Below, in pieces: positions 1 through 10,574 of a DNA stretch of 64,000 nucleotides (positions are counted from its first letter, which is position 1; each line of letters starts with the position of its first letter). Source of the stretch: Mrakia gelida (taxonomy: Eukaryota > Basidiomycota > Tremellomycetes > Cystofilobasidiales > Mrakiaceae). Location: the NCBI GenBank assembly GCA_024345305.1, contig BRON01000015.1, positions 558,001-622,000 on the forward strand, read 5' to 3'. The position numbers were made by a program, and so were the translations under genes. The notes under the pieces are model-generated. The model made no database searches. It was given only the letters and a program-made list of their open reading frames with translations, and was not told where the DNA came from.

Positions 1-3000
1 GACGTCCACTCTCCTTGTCCTTGATGAGTTGGATGATCTGAGAACGACGAGGGAGAGGTGAGAGGGCGTCAGCGCAGGTTTGAGGGAGCGGGAAAGGAAC
101 GAGACGAGCCAGAAAAGCGAGAGGGAACGAACCTGTCCACGTCCGAGAGTTCCTCGAGAGAAGCCGTAGGCTGGTCGAGCGTCATGACCCATTTCTGTGA
201 ATCGACGGAAGAGAAGGGACACGGTCGTCAGGACGGAGAGATGGGGAGGGAAAGGGGACGGAGGAGGAAGATGAACGAAACGCGACGAACCCTTCAGCTT
301 CTCGATGGTCTCGGCGGGGATGCCCTCCTCGATATAAACCTGGAGGGTAAGGAAAGCAGCAGTTAGTCGATAAGCCTCCGTCTCAACCTCGCTCGGACTT
401 CTCTTCGTGTCGTAAACAGAGATCAACGTCGACTCACCTCCGAGTTCACGTCTCCGGCAGGAGCGTCGTGCTTCACCTCCGAATCGGGAAGACCAGCCTA
501 TCCGACATCAACAGCAGAAAGGGGTGAGCTATGCGACGTCGGCAACGGGGAAGAGAGGGAAGGGAAATCGAAATTCACCGAGATACAGAACCGCGGCGCG
601 TCGAGAGCAGCTTGGACGGTCATTCCTCGCAGAACGTTGAGGAGAACTTGGACGTGTCCTTGGGGTTGCATAAACCCTCCCATGACTCCGTACGAGAGGA
701 AGAGCTCGTCTCCTCGAGTGGCCATGGCGGGGACTGTCGAAGAAAGGGCGAGAGAAAAGAAGTCGTCAGTTTTCGAGCTTCGTCGACGAGGAATCGGAAA
801 GGAACGACGCGAGACTCACTGATCGTGTGGTAAGGTCGCTTTCCACCCTGATCACAGCGAGAAAGGAGAGTGGAGATGAAGTCAGTTGAGTTTCTTCAAC
901 GAGAACGAGGACGAGAGAGGTGAACTCGCCTTCAGCTCGTTCGGGTGACCTTCCTCGAGCGTGAATCCTGATCCTCGGTTCTGCAAGGTGAATCCACATC
1001 CCTTGGGGATGGCACCGGTACCGAAACCAGCGTAGTTAGACTGGATGAAGGAGCAGGCGTTTCCTGAAGAGAGTGCGGGAGAAGAGCAAGCTCGGTGAGC
1101 GTCGACGACGACGGAAGAACGCGAGTGTGTCGCAGAACGAGGAGGCTTCGATTCGACTCACCTTCCTCATCGGCGGTAGTGAAGTAGACGGTATCGGATG
1201 AAGCTACAGGCTTTCCGTGGTGGACGGAGTCTCCAGCCTTGCTTGAGTCGAAGAGATGGGCTCGAGTCTTGAGGTACGCCTGGAAAGCAGAAAGAAGGAG
1301 TCGACGACGCGTCAGATCCTGCTTTCGCTGTTCGAAGAGAAAGGAACCGAAGGGCAACGTACCTCGCTGAGAAGCTCATCTACTGGCACGTGAACCTTCT
1401 CGGGGTCGGTAACGTAGTATCTGAGTGAAAGGAGAAGAAGAAGATACCCGTCAGTCGAGCCTCGAACGACGCAGAGCGACGAGGAGATACAAACGCGCCG
1501 AGCTTACCTGGTATCGGCGAAACTCAGCCTCAGAGCCTCGATTAAGGTATGAAGGTACTCGACGCTGTTGTGTTCCATCTTGGCGAGCTCGGGGATCTTG
1601 CCTTCCTTCTCCATCTCGTCGAGGATTCCGAGAGCGAGGAGAGCGGTGAGACCTTGTCCGTTAGGAGGGCACTACGAGCGAGAGAACAGGACACAGATAC
1701 GATCAGCAAGAGGACGAGATCGCAAAAGAGGGGTGCAGGAGGGAAGGGAGGAAGAAGAGCGAGTCGGGAAGGAAAGAAGACGAACCTCATGGACCGTCAC
1801 GTCGTTCTTGTACGTGTACTTGATGGGCTGAACCTTAGTCGCAGTGTGCTCCTCGAGGTCGCTGACCTCCATGACTCCTCCTTTGCTCTGATAGGCGCGA
1901 ACGATGAGAGGAAAGATCAGAATCAACATCAGTTCGGGTTGCGGTTGAAAGACGCGTCGAAAACTCCCGTTCTCGGTGCTCGAACGAACCTTGATCAATT
2001 CCACAATCGCTTCCGCGATTCTCCCCTTGTAGAACCCATCTCGACCATCCTTCGCAACAGCCTTGAAGGTCGTCGCGAGGTCAGGGAATCGCATGATCTC
2101 TCCAGGCTTGGGAGCTCGTCCGTTGAGAAGCATCGAGCCGGCGGAGGGAGAAGCGTTCTTGATGAGGTTCTCGGAACGTTGCCACTGGTTTGGAGGAAGG
2201 TAGAAGAAGGGAGAGAGAGGTCGAGGTGAGCTGAGATGTCTGCGAGGACGATGAAGACGCGCGAAAAAGAGAGAGGAACGAACGGCGTGACTGTGAAGCT
2301 CTGAGACGGGTACTCCTTCCTCGGCCATTCGGATAGCTCTGGAGGGAAATTCGACAGAAAGGGGATAGTAGAATGTCAGTGTCGCTGTCTCGAAAACCTG
2401 TCGTGGCTCCAGAGCGAGAGGCGAGGGAAGTATCTCGACTCACGGAGCGAGGATCTCAGCCATCGAGACCTTCCCACTTCCAAACTCCTCGATGGTCGTA
2501 CACCATCCAGAAGCAGTTCCAGGTACAGTCACGCTGTTGAGATCTGGAGAACGGAGCGTATTCGAAACGAAACAGGGTCGGTCGTCAGTACGATAGGGAG
2601 AGGTGTCGAAAGGTCGCGACCTCGCTCGACGGCGACTCAACGAGCGGAAGAAGACGTTGTTGCAAGCTCACCAGTGAGAGGGATAGTCCTTCCAGTGATT
2701 CCGATGCTCCTGGCGTAGTCCATAGTGAGAGCCTTGGGCGAGCGACCTGATCCGTTGACTCCCAAGACCGTCTTGTCCTTCGCGGAATAGAAAAGACAGA
2801 ACATGTCGCTGGAGGAGGGGAGGAAGATAAGAGAGAGAGAGAGGTCAGAGGAGTTGAGGGCCTGGCGAGTTGAGGGAGGAAGAGCTTACCCTCCGATGCC
2901 TGCGAGAGGAAGAGCGGGAAAAGGTCAGCGTCGGAGGGAGGGAAGAACGGAGCGAGGAAATGAAGGCGACGAGGAGATGGAGAAGGAAAGCACGAGCTCA

Positions 3001-3445
3001 CCCGTGCAAGAGGGCTCTGTGACGTTCAGAGCAGCTGCAGTAGCTACAGCAGCATCGGCTGAGATACAAAGAGGGTGCAGAAGAGGGTTGAGTCAGCGAG
3101 AATCCTCTACGGGGAGCAGGTCTCCAATCGCGACCCATCGGACAGGTCCGCGACGAGAGCATGCGAGCTATCTCTCTTCGAGCGAACGCACCAGCGTTTC
3201 CCCCCTTCGCGAGGATCTCGAGACCAGCTTGGACAGCGAGAGGTTGAGATGCAGCCACAATTCCTTTGGTTCCGAAGACGACAGAACGTCTGTGGTAGTA
3301 AAACAAGCGGAGAGGGAAGGAGAGTCAAGATCGAGCTCATCGCGGTCCTCGGCTCCCTTGTTTCGTTCAGCTCTGCTCACCTGGATGGATAGGCGGCGAA
3401 CATAGGGTCTTGAGGCTTGTAGACACCTTCGTAGTTGAGGCTCAT
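1..3445 (-). CDS. Gamma-glutamyltransferase (YwrD-like fungal type), 3' end off the left edge
   Basis: Predicted gamma-glutamyl hydrolase/transferase acting on glutathione and other gamma-glutamyl compounds. The start at 3445 ([16 protein letters not shown]) leads into the family's N-terminal block, where [20 protein letters not shown] is spliced across the intron at about 3300-3380, followed by [16 protein letters not shown]. Later exons read [51 protein letters not shown] and [15 protein letters not shown]. The last of these is the expected autoprocessing site, with the DT threonine as the likely nucleophile. Then come [35 protein letters not shown] and the C-terminal [17 protein letters not shown] and [12 protein letters not shown]. 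The final residues lie beyond base 1. There are roughly ten or more short exons, each flanked by GTGAGT-like donors and GCTGAC branch sites. No signal peptide is seen, so a cytosolic or vacuolar location is open. The family call is firm; individual exon ends are approximate. Confidence 0.9.
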
Positions 3446-3782
3446 ATTAGTAAAGTTGATGAGGCGAGAGGGAAGGGGGGAAGGGAAGGGTTCGAGGTCG
3501 TTGTTTGAGCTGAAAAGAAAACGAGAGGTCAGGTTGGCCTCGATGGCACCGGCTCGGAGGAGGGCGATCAGACCCGATAAAATATAGAATAAAGAGAGAA
3601 AGCCGGACGAAGATCGATACTTTATGGTGAGATCTTGCGACCTGAGCAAGAAACCTCGAAAAAAAGCGACCTTCTCAGCTTCAAAACGAGCGCTTCGTCG
3701 AGCTCTCTCTCTTTCGCACCCAACTCCGACCTTCCTCTCTCCCTCCCTCCCATCTCTTCCCTCTCCCTTCCCTTCGATCAGG
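3446..3782. promoter_or_regulatory. Shared divergent promoter, GGT / SHG1-like
   Basis: This 337-bp gap separates the start codons of two divergent genes, so it must hold both promoters and both 5' leaders. The right half, just before the plus-strand ATG, is a run of C/T-rich sequence (about 3700-3782), as seen before many other starts in this window. I see no obvious TATA box of a defined class. Confidence 0.6.
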
Positions 3783-4319
3783 ATGTCTCCCACTCCTCAA
3801 GATCTCGCGGATGCCTTCAAGAAGAGTGGGGAGTTCGACAAACTTCGTTACAAGCTCAATCATCAGTTCGCTGGCTCGTCGACCAAGGAGAAGACCGCTG
3901 GCTGGACGGAACCGCTCGCGAGGGACAAGATCCAAAGCTTGATCCAGCAGAACAAGGGGATCAGCGACCGCGAGATCAAGGAAGCTGTGATGAAGGATAT
4001 AGAGAGGTAAGTGAACAGACCTTTGAAGAGTATGGGAGTGGGTTCGAAGAGTTGATGGAGGGAGAAAAGGAAAAGAGGGGAGGAGGGTCGAGCTCACACC
4101 ATCGTCCTTCTTCCTCTTCGGCTCTCACAACCCTATCGCTGTACTGACCTCTTCTCGACCTCTCTCTGCCTCCCCAGATCTCTTCACTGGAAATCACTCG
4201 CCTCGACTATCGGTGGACCCGACTTCCTTTCCTCTCCAGTCGTCTCAAACGAGCTCGACCGCAAGCTTCACGCTCTCCTCCCTTCGTCCTCCTCTTCATC
4301 CTCGAGGAATGCTCGTTGA
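3783..4319 (+). CDS. SHG1: COMPASS subunit Shg1 / BOD1-domain protein
   Basis: Small two-exon protein of about 130 residues. Exon 1 (3783-4006) encodes MSPTPQDLADAFKKSGEFDK and LRYKLNHQFAGSSTKEKTAG, then ISDREIKEAVMKDIER. The intron 4007-4177 (GTAAGT...CCCCAG) joins to SLHWKSLASTIGGPDFLSS, and the stop is at 4317-4319. The pattern 'FKKSGEFDKLR' followed by short helices is that of the BOD1/SHG1 domain. In yeast Shg1 is a subunit of the Set1/COMPASS histone H3K4 methyltransferase; in animals BOD1 regulates PP2A and FAM44/BOD1L binds SET1A. The start is supported by the domain beginning at once and by the pyrimidine-rich leader. Downstream in-frame continuation is blocked by the TGA, but a missed intron extending the C-terminus cannot be excluded. 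Confidence 0.75.
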
Positions 4320-5165
4320 GCTCGGTCCTGCCCCTCTTCTTCGTCAAGAAGGGAGTGCATACTATCTTAGGGACACCTTGAAGAGGATCCGGGTGCCACG
4401 AACCGTCGAGGCGAGAAGAGGAGAGCTGCTGGAGCGAGCGAGTCCTATTTGACGAACGACGTGAGTTCTCTATCCCTCCTCCTCCTCAACTCTTCTCGTA
4501 CATCAGCGCTCAGGTCGGCAAGTATGTATGCCCTAAACTTACGTTCTATTCGCCAAAAAATATCAGGTCTCATCCCTCCGTCCTCCTCCCCATCCCTCGC
4601 CTCGCTCGTCGCACCATCCCTCCTCTCCCCTCCCACTCTCGTCGTCAAATCTACCGGTCCAACCTCTTCGCCACCTCGACCATCCAACCACACTCGCCCC
4701 ATCTTGAGTCATCGGACACGTCGACATCGCAAGCGCTGGTCGCGGTCAGGACGAGATGGGAAGGGAACCACGGCGACGACGCGTCGTCTCGAGGTTGGAA
4801 GCGCGACGAACGGAGCCTGCACGGCTGAGGAGACTTCGAAGGAAGTGGTTACGTACGATCAGATCGTTTTTTTTTTTTTTTTTTTTTTTAGCTCTCAGCT
4901 TCTTTGGATTGCCAGAAGTTCAGCGCGAAGGGTCGTACATCGAACGCGAAAAAGCTCAGCTCCGAGAAAGAGCAAGGAGGCATGAGGCGAAGGTCCAGAC
5001 GAGGGTAGATTGAAGCGACAGAGGAAGGAGCTGTTGGGAAGGATGAAAACATAGATGGGTAGACATACGAAGAGGGTGGGCGTAAGATTGAGAAGAGATA
5101 CGTAAGTTTGGAGAAAGCGATGGGAGAGACGCGACGAAGGACGAAGATGAGTGAGAAGAGCTTGT
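4320..5165. other. Convergent intergenic region with a T23 tract
   Basis: 3' flanks of two convergent genes. Reading frames here (for example about 4450-4800 plus) have no recognisable domain and no clear splice logic. The clearest landmark is an uninterrupted run of 23 T at 4867-4889. I see no RNA gene ending in it. Confidence 0.5.
4867..4889 (+). repeat. Homopolymer T23
   Basis: Uninterrupted T tract in an otherwise GC-rich spacer between convergent genes. It may be a slippage-prone microsatellite, a nucleosome-excluding tract or part of a 3'-end signal. Nothing upstream resembles a Pol III promoter. Confidence 0.9.
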
Positions 5166-6315
5166 TTAGAGACCGTAAAGGCCGCTGACGGTGAAGGTGA
5201 GGTCCTCCTTGTTCCACTTGAGGGTGACTTCGGCGGAAGTGATCTGAAGGGAGCCGTATCGGATCTGCAGGAGGGAAGAAGATGGAACGACGACGAGGAG
5301 GGAGGAGTCAGCTTTGAGTCTTCGTTCGCTTCCAAAACTGGAGACGGAGCTCTTGACAACAGGTAGAGATGTCGCAGAGAGCCGATCCCAAGATCTGCTG
5401 AGTTGAAGGGTTCTCAATGTAGTTCCAGGGTTCTCAATGTAGTTCCAGATCCTTCGAGGAGCTGAGCGAGAGGCTTCACGACGTGCTCTGTCTCCTTCCT
5501 CGTCTCCCGCCTTCCACCCCTCCAGCTACGATCCAAAAGAGCGAAGAACGGCAAAAACAGACACTCACCGAAGCCGAAATGCCACCCGTGATCTCCTCGA
5601 ACTTGTCCTTCGCGATCTTCTTGACCTTCCACTGCTTCTTCTCGGGGACGAGTTCGAAGAGCTCGAAGAAGACTGCCTCCGAAGGAACGACACCAGAGTA
5701 GTTCCACTTGGTCCTTCCAGTTTTGCAGGAGGGCTAACCGATAATGTTAACGAAGAAACCGAGGAAGATAAAAGGTCAGTTCGCGCTTCTTTCGAGCTCT
5801 CGCAGAGACGAGAAAGGGAGGGAAGGAAGCGTTCGAGCTCAACATCTCCTTCTTTCCCTCCCTTCCTTCCCCTCCAAAGGACCCAAACGAAAGAGTGAAA
5901 AGACTGACCTGCCACTTCATCTGCCTCTCAATCGCTCTGACCATCACATCGTTCTGAGCTCCAGCCTTCGCCTTAACCTGCTCAGGAGTCAACGCACTCC
6001 TCCTCCAGTCGCCTTCTTCGCCTGCTCCTTCCCGAGCTCGCCCTGAAGAGCGAGGTACGCAGCCTGGAGAGTCTGAACGTTCTCAACGAGTGTTTCTTGT
6101 GGGAGGGTAGTGAGGACTGAGAGAGGGAGGGAGAGGAGTCCTGTCAGAGCCGAGGAGGAGGAGGAGGGACCAGCAACGGCGTTGGAGGAGGTCGAGGTCG
6201 AGGTCTTCGTTGGAGCTGCTGCTGCCTTGGGTTTGGGAGCAGCTTTGGCTTTTTTGGCGGGGGGAGAGTAGGCGGGGGAAGAGGAGGCAGATCGTTTGGC
6301 GATGGGGGAAGACAT
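5166..6315 (-). CDS. Uncharacterised fungal protein with Lys/Ala/Pro-rich N-terminus
   Basis: I cannot name this gene. The start at 6315 gives MSSPIAKRSASSSPAYSPPA followed by a Lys/Ala/Pro-rich basic segment (AKKAKAAPKPKAAAAPTK) that looks like a nuclear-localisation or histone-tail-like region. Next come a helical LTGLLSLPLSVLTTLPQETL segment and QVKAKAGAQNDVMVRAIERQ. Splicing then joins MKWQ to PSCKTGRTKWNYSGVVPSEA and VFFELFELVPEKKQWKVKKI. The final exon (about 5166-5262) encodes IRYGSLQITSAEVTLKWNKE and ends TVSGLYGL. The C-terminal ~110 residues look like a compact alpha/beta domain, and I have an unaided impression of similar unnamed ascomycete proteins. Codon use is typical of real genes here, and four exons are well supported by GTCAGT/GTGAGT donors and TAG/CAG acceptors. 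A nuclear role is only a guess. Confidence 0.7.
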
Positions 6316-6721
6316 GGTTGGGAAGGAAGAGAGATGAATGCGGTTTGAAGAAGGAGGAAGGAGAGGGGAGATGGTCGAGACGAGGCGCGAGCGTTCGAAG
6401 ACGCGTCCTTCTTTGTGCTTCCGTCGCGTTCTTTCCACGCGCTGAGGAGAAAAAACTTCCTGTCCTCCATCTTCATCTTTTCTCGTGGGCTGGGGAGCTT
6501 GAGCACTATAGCAGACGGCAGACGAGGCATCTTCACGTTCTGCAGAGCTCGTCCACTCGACGCCTCGCTCTCCGAGCCCTCCTCCTCCCTACTCCCTTTC
6601 TCGAACGATGCAAAAAACGATGAATCCAGATCGAAAAGCAACGAACGAGTAGCTAAAAAGCGCAATACAACTCTCATCAACAGTCCTAAAACAAGCTCTC
6701 CCATTCTCCAAAAACGAAAGT
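6316..6721. other. Intergenic spacer (promoter of 5166-6315 gene, 3' flank of LEU1)
   Basis: Contains the upstream region of the preceding minus-strand gene and the LEU1 3'-UTR. A GACGCGTC palindrome lies at about 6400. No gene is seen. Confidence 0.5.
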
Positions 6722-9700
6722 CTACCAATCCGTCTTCTTAAGAGGCGGCGACCCGTTCCCCTTCACGACGTTCCTCTTCCCGACCTTAGCGTACCCAAGT
6801 CCGTCGAGCCAGGGCCAGGTGGACGATCGAGAGCGCTCGAACGACGAGATGGCGTCGGCGGTTTTGAGGGTGATTCCTGAAGGGAGACGAAGGGGACAAA
6901 GAGGGGAGAGTTAGTTCGACGCGTCTTTTCGATTCGAGAGCGATGTGAAGAGGAGAAGGTAGGGAGAAGGGAAGATAGGGAGTGAGAGGACTAACCGATA
7001 TCATCGAGTCCCTCGAGCAAGCAACCTCTCCTGAAAGCGTCGACCTCGAAGGAGATGGTCTCCCCGTTGGGTCGAACGACGACGCATCGGTGAAGGTCGA
7101 CCTCGATTTCGGCTCCCGAGAGGGCATCGGCGTAGAGGATGTCGCATGACGCTTGAGGGAGGACGATGGGGAGCATTCCGTTCTTGAAGGAGTTGTTGCT
7201 GAGGAAGAAGGAACGGACAGAGGAAGATGCGAGGAGTCAGCGAGATGCGACGCGTGGTCGGGCGAGAAAGGAGACGAGGACGAGAAGGAAAAAGAGGAGT
7301 TCGAACGAATGGAAAGCTACTCACAAGAAGATATCTCCAAACGAGGGAGCGATCATGCACCTGATCCCGAAATCGTTGAGCGCCCAAGGAGCGTGTTCTC
7401 GACTCGATCCACATCCGAAGTTCTCTCCCGTCGAAACGAGGATCTTGGACTGCCTGAACGGTTCCTTGTTAAGCACGAACTCCGGGTTCTCCGCTCCTCC
7501 AGGAAGGTATCGTCTCGACCAGAACAGCGCCGATCCGAGTCCGGTCCTCTTGAGGGTTTTGAGGAACTGTTTCGGGATGAGGAGATCGGTATCGACGTTG
7601 GGGATGGAGAGGGGAGCGGCGATTCCTTTCAGGATGGTGAAGGAGGGCATTCCCGAGGCGACGACGGGAGCGTTGACGGAAGCGATGGGGGTGACTTCGG
7701 CGGCGGCTGCTTTGGAGAGGGGAGCGGGAGCGGGAGGAGCGACGGCTGGGTCGGTGAGGTAGTCGAGAGCCTGAGTGACCTTGACGTTCTCCGTTCGAGG
7801 AGAGGATTTCGAGGTGAGTTCTCGAACGTCCGTAAGCTTTCCGGTCATGGCGGCGGCGGCGACCATCGCTGGGGACATGAGATGAGTTCGACCTCCGGCT
7901 CCTTGACGTCCCTCGAAGTTCCTGTTGGACGTCGACGCGCACCTCTCCTGAGGCTTGAGCTGATCCGGGTTCATTCCCAAGCACATCGAGCACCCAGCCT
8001 CCCTCCAGTCCCATCCAGCGGCCTTGAAGACGACGTCGAGACCCTCGGCCTCAGCCTGCTCCTTGATGAGACCCGATCCAGGGACGACCATGGCGTAGAT
8101 GTTGGGAGGGACGGTGGATCCAGGAGGGAGGGAGAGGATGACGGCTGCTGCTGCTCGGAGATCCTCGATTCGAGAGTTGGTGCACGATCCGAGGAAGGCC
8201 TTGTCGATGGTGACCGAGTTGATGAGCGCGTTCGCCTCGAGACCCATGTACTGAAGGGATCGCTCCATTCCCGCTCGCTTGATGGGATCCGAGACGGTTG
8301 AAGGGTCGGGGACCGAACCGTTGATGGGGACGACGTCCTCGGGAGAGGTTCCCCAGGTAACGGTAGGGATGATGTCCTCGGCTCGAATGTCGACCTCGAT
8401 ATCGTACTTGGCTCCAGGATCGGCGACGAGGGTCCTCCAGTAGGCTTCGGCCTGATCCCATTCGTCTCCAGCCTTGGGAGCGAGAGGTCGTCCTCGAAGG
8501 TAGTCGAACGTGATGTCGTCGGGAGCGATCATTCCAGCTCGAGCTCCTCCCTCGATGGACATGTTGCAGATCGACATCCTCGCCTCCATCGAGAGCTCCC
8601 TGATGGCGGATCCGGTGAACTCGATGACGGTTCCGGTTCCTCCAGCGGTTCCGATGAGACCGATGATGTGAAGAACGATGTCCTTGGAGGTGACGCCGGC
8701 GGGGAGTTGACCTTCGACGGAGACTCGCATGTTCTTCGACTTGTTCTGCATGAGGGTTTGAGTAGCGAGGACGTGCTCGACTTCTGAGGTTCCGATTCCG
8801 AAAGCGAGGGCTCCGAAGGCTCCGTGGGTCGAGGTGTGAGAATCTGAGCGAAGGAGCGGAGGACAAAGATCAGCTCGAGTTCGAAGAAGGACGCGACGAA
8901 GGAAAACGAGGGAAACGAGAGCTCACCTCCACAGACGACGGTCGTTCCAGGGAGAGTGAATCCCTGCTCAGGCCCGATAACGTGAACGATACCTAGAATC
9001 CATAACAACAGAGAGGATCAGTTACTGCTGTCGTTCAGATCCAATGGCAGAGAAGAGAACTCGAACTCACCCTGCCTTCGGTCTCCAAACCCGAAGTAAG
9101 TCAACCCAAACTCCTTCACGTTCTCCTCGAGAGCAGCGAGCTGAGCCTTGGAATCTGGCTCGTGGATCTGGGAGAGCATGGACTTTTTGGGATCTCGGAG
9201 AGAGGTGCTGTTGAGCGAGAAAAAACGAAAGAAGGTCGGTCAGCCCCGCGTGGGGGGAGGGAAGGAGAGGTCGAGCTCGCGAGGTCTGCTTGAACCTTGC
9301 GAGGGTGAAGATGACGAGGGGACGAGACGTACGGGATGTTGTGGTCGACGGTAACGAGAGTGCAGTCTGGTCGTCGAACTGGTCGAGAAGCGTTTCGGCT
9401 GGAGGGGAGGGAAGGGGGAAGAAAGCAGGAGGTCAGCTCAACTCAGCCCTCGATCCAAAAACGAGCACACGAGCTTCGTCCTCGACGGCTGCTCGAAAGC
9501 TGCCGCATCAAAGCGAAGACTATATAGAGCTCTGACTCACAGTCCTTCGAAGGCCTGCGGCGATGTGACTTCGTGCACGAGATGTCGCTGTGAGAAAGAA
9601 AGGAAAGGACGGGAGGGAGGGGAAAGAAGCGCGGCCGTCAGTCAAGCTCGTTTCGACGAGATCTATACACGCCACCAGAACCAAAGTCGGAAGGAGGAGA

Positions 9701-10130
9701 GGGGAAGGATGTGTAGTCACGTCGATGTAGATGAGAACGTCTCCCTCTCCCTGGTGGACGATGTGGTCATCGAAAACCTGGATGATGACGAGCAGGAGAA
9801 AGTCGAGGAGCAGAGTCAGTGGCAATTCTCGATAAGAGGAACGCTCTGTGGGCAGATGGGAAGAGCAAGAGTAGAAAGAGGGAAGAGAAGGCCTACCTAG
9901 AAGAGTTGAAGAAGATGACCGGAATGTGTCCGAAGGGAGATGAGGCGAAGGCGAGAGAAGGTGAGGGAGGGAAGGGAAGAGAGGGACGGGGTCAGCTCGC
10001 TCGTCTTGCCCAAATTTCAGCAGCGACCCTCCAGCGAGGCGAGGTGCCTCGAGGAGATCGACGAGAGGAGAGAAGATGAGGTGCTGACCTTGTCGTAGAG
10101 AGTTCGAGGTTGAGAAGTTGGAATAGGCAT
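6722..10130 (-). CDS. LEU1: 3-isopropylmalate dehydratase (isopropylmalate isomerase)
   Basis: Fused fungal isopropylmalate isomerase, the second step of leucine biosynthesis (2- to 3-isopropylmalate, 4Fe-4S enzyme, cytosolic). The start at 10130 gives [14 protein letters not shown]; after an intron comes [18 protein letters not shown], then [12 protein letters not shown] and [20 protein letters not shown]. The large exon at about 7321-8760 carries [19 protein letters not shown], the cluster-ligand motifs [17 protein letters not shown] and [13 protein letters not shown], and [16 protein letters not shown]. The swivel domain follows, with [14 protein letters not shown] and [20 protein letters not shown]. 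The C-terminus ends [12 protein letters not shown] at 6722. Large and small subunits are on one chain, as usual in fungi. Small exons at the N-terminus contrast with the long central exon. The call is certain. Confidence 0.97.
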
Positions 10131-10574
10131 GGTGGGAGGGAGAAGGGGGAAAGACGATGGGGAGGAGAAGGGAGAGCTCTGGTTCGTCGAACGAGAGGCA
10201 GAGCAGACTATCAGCGAACAGCTTCTCCGACATAAGCGAGACAGATACGATGTAAACTGACCTTGTGGGAGATAGGTGGGTGTTGAGTGGGTGATGGTTG
10301 AGGGCGAGGGAGGAGTCACAAAGACGAGCAGAGAGGAAGGGGAGATCCAGTTTCGGTGAGACGACCCGAAAGCGCACCCGCTGATTGGGCAGGCCTGCGA
10401 GTTCCAGGCTGAGAAAGTCGAGTAGAGTCGTTAAAGAGGTCATGATAGAGTGTGCTAGAGAAGATCCATAGGTATGCTACTAATTGAGAGAGTCCAGAAG
10501 AAGAGAAATAAGAAAAAGGAGGGAGCTGCTGCTCGCTTCGAACCAAGGGCGACGCGCGCTGTCCTGCTCGAGCT
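10131..10574. other. Intergenic: LEU1 promoter and ARL5-like 3' flank
   Basis: Both neighbours are on the minus strand, so this holds the LEU1 upstream region and the 3' end of the small GTPase gene. Reading frames are low-complexity shadows. I did not see a convincing Leu3-type CCG-N4-CGG site by eye. Confidence 0.5.

Noticed and set aside
7153..8301. Long plus-strand open frame across LEU1
   Set aside because: Antisense shadow of the conserved LEU1 catalytic exon.
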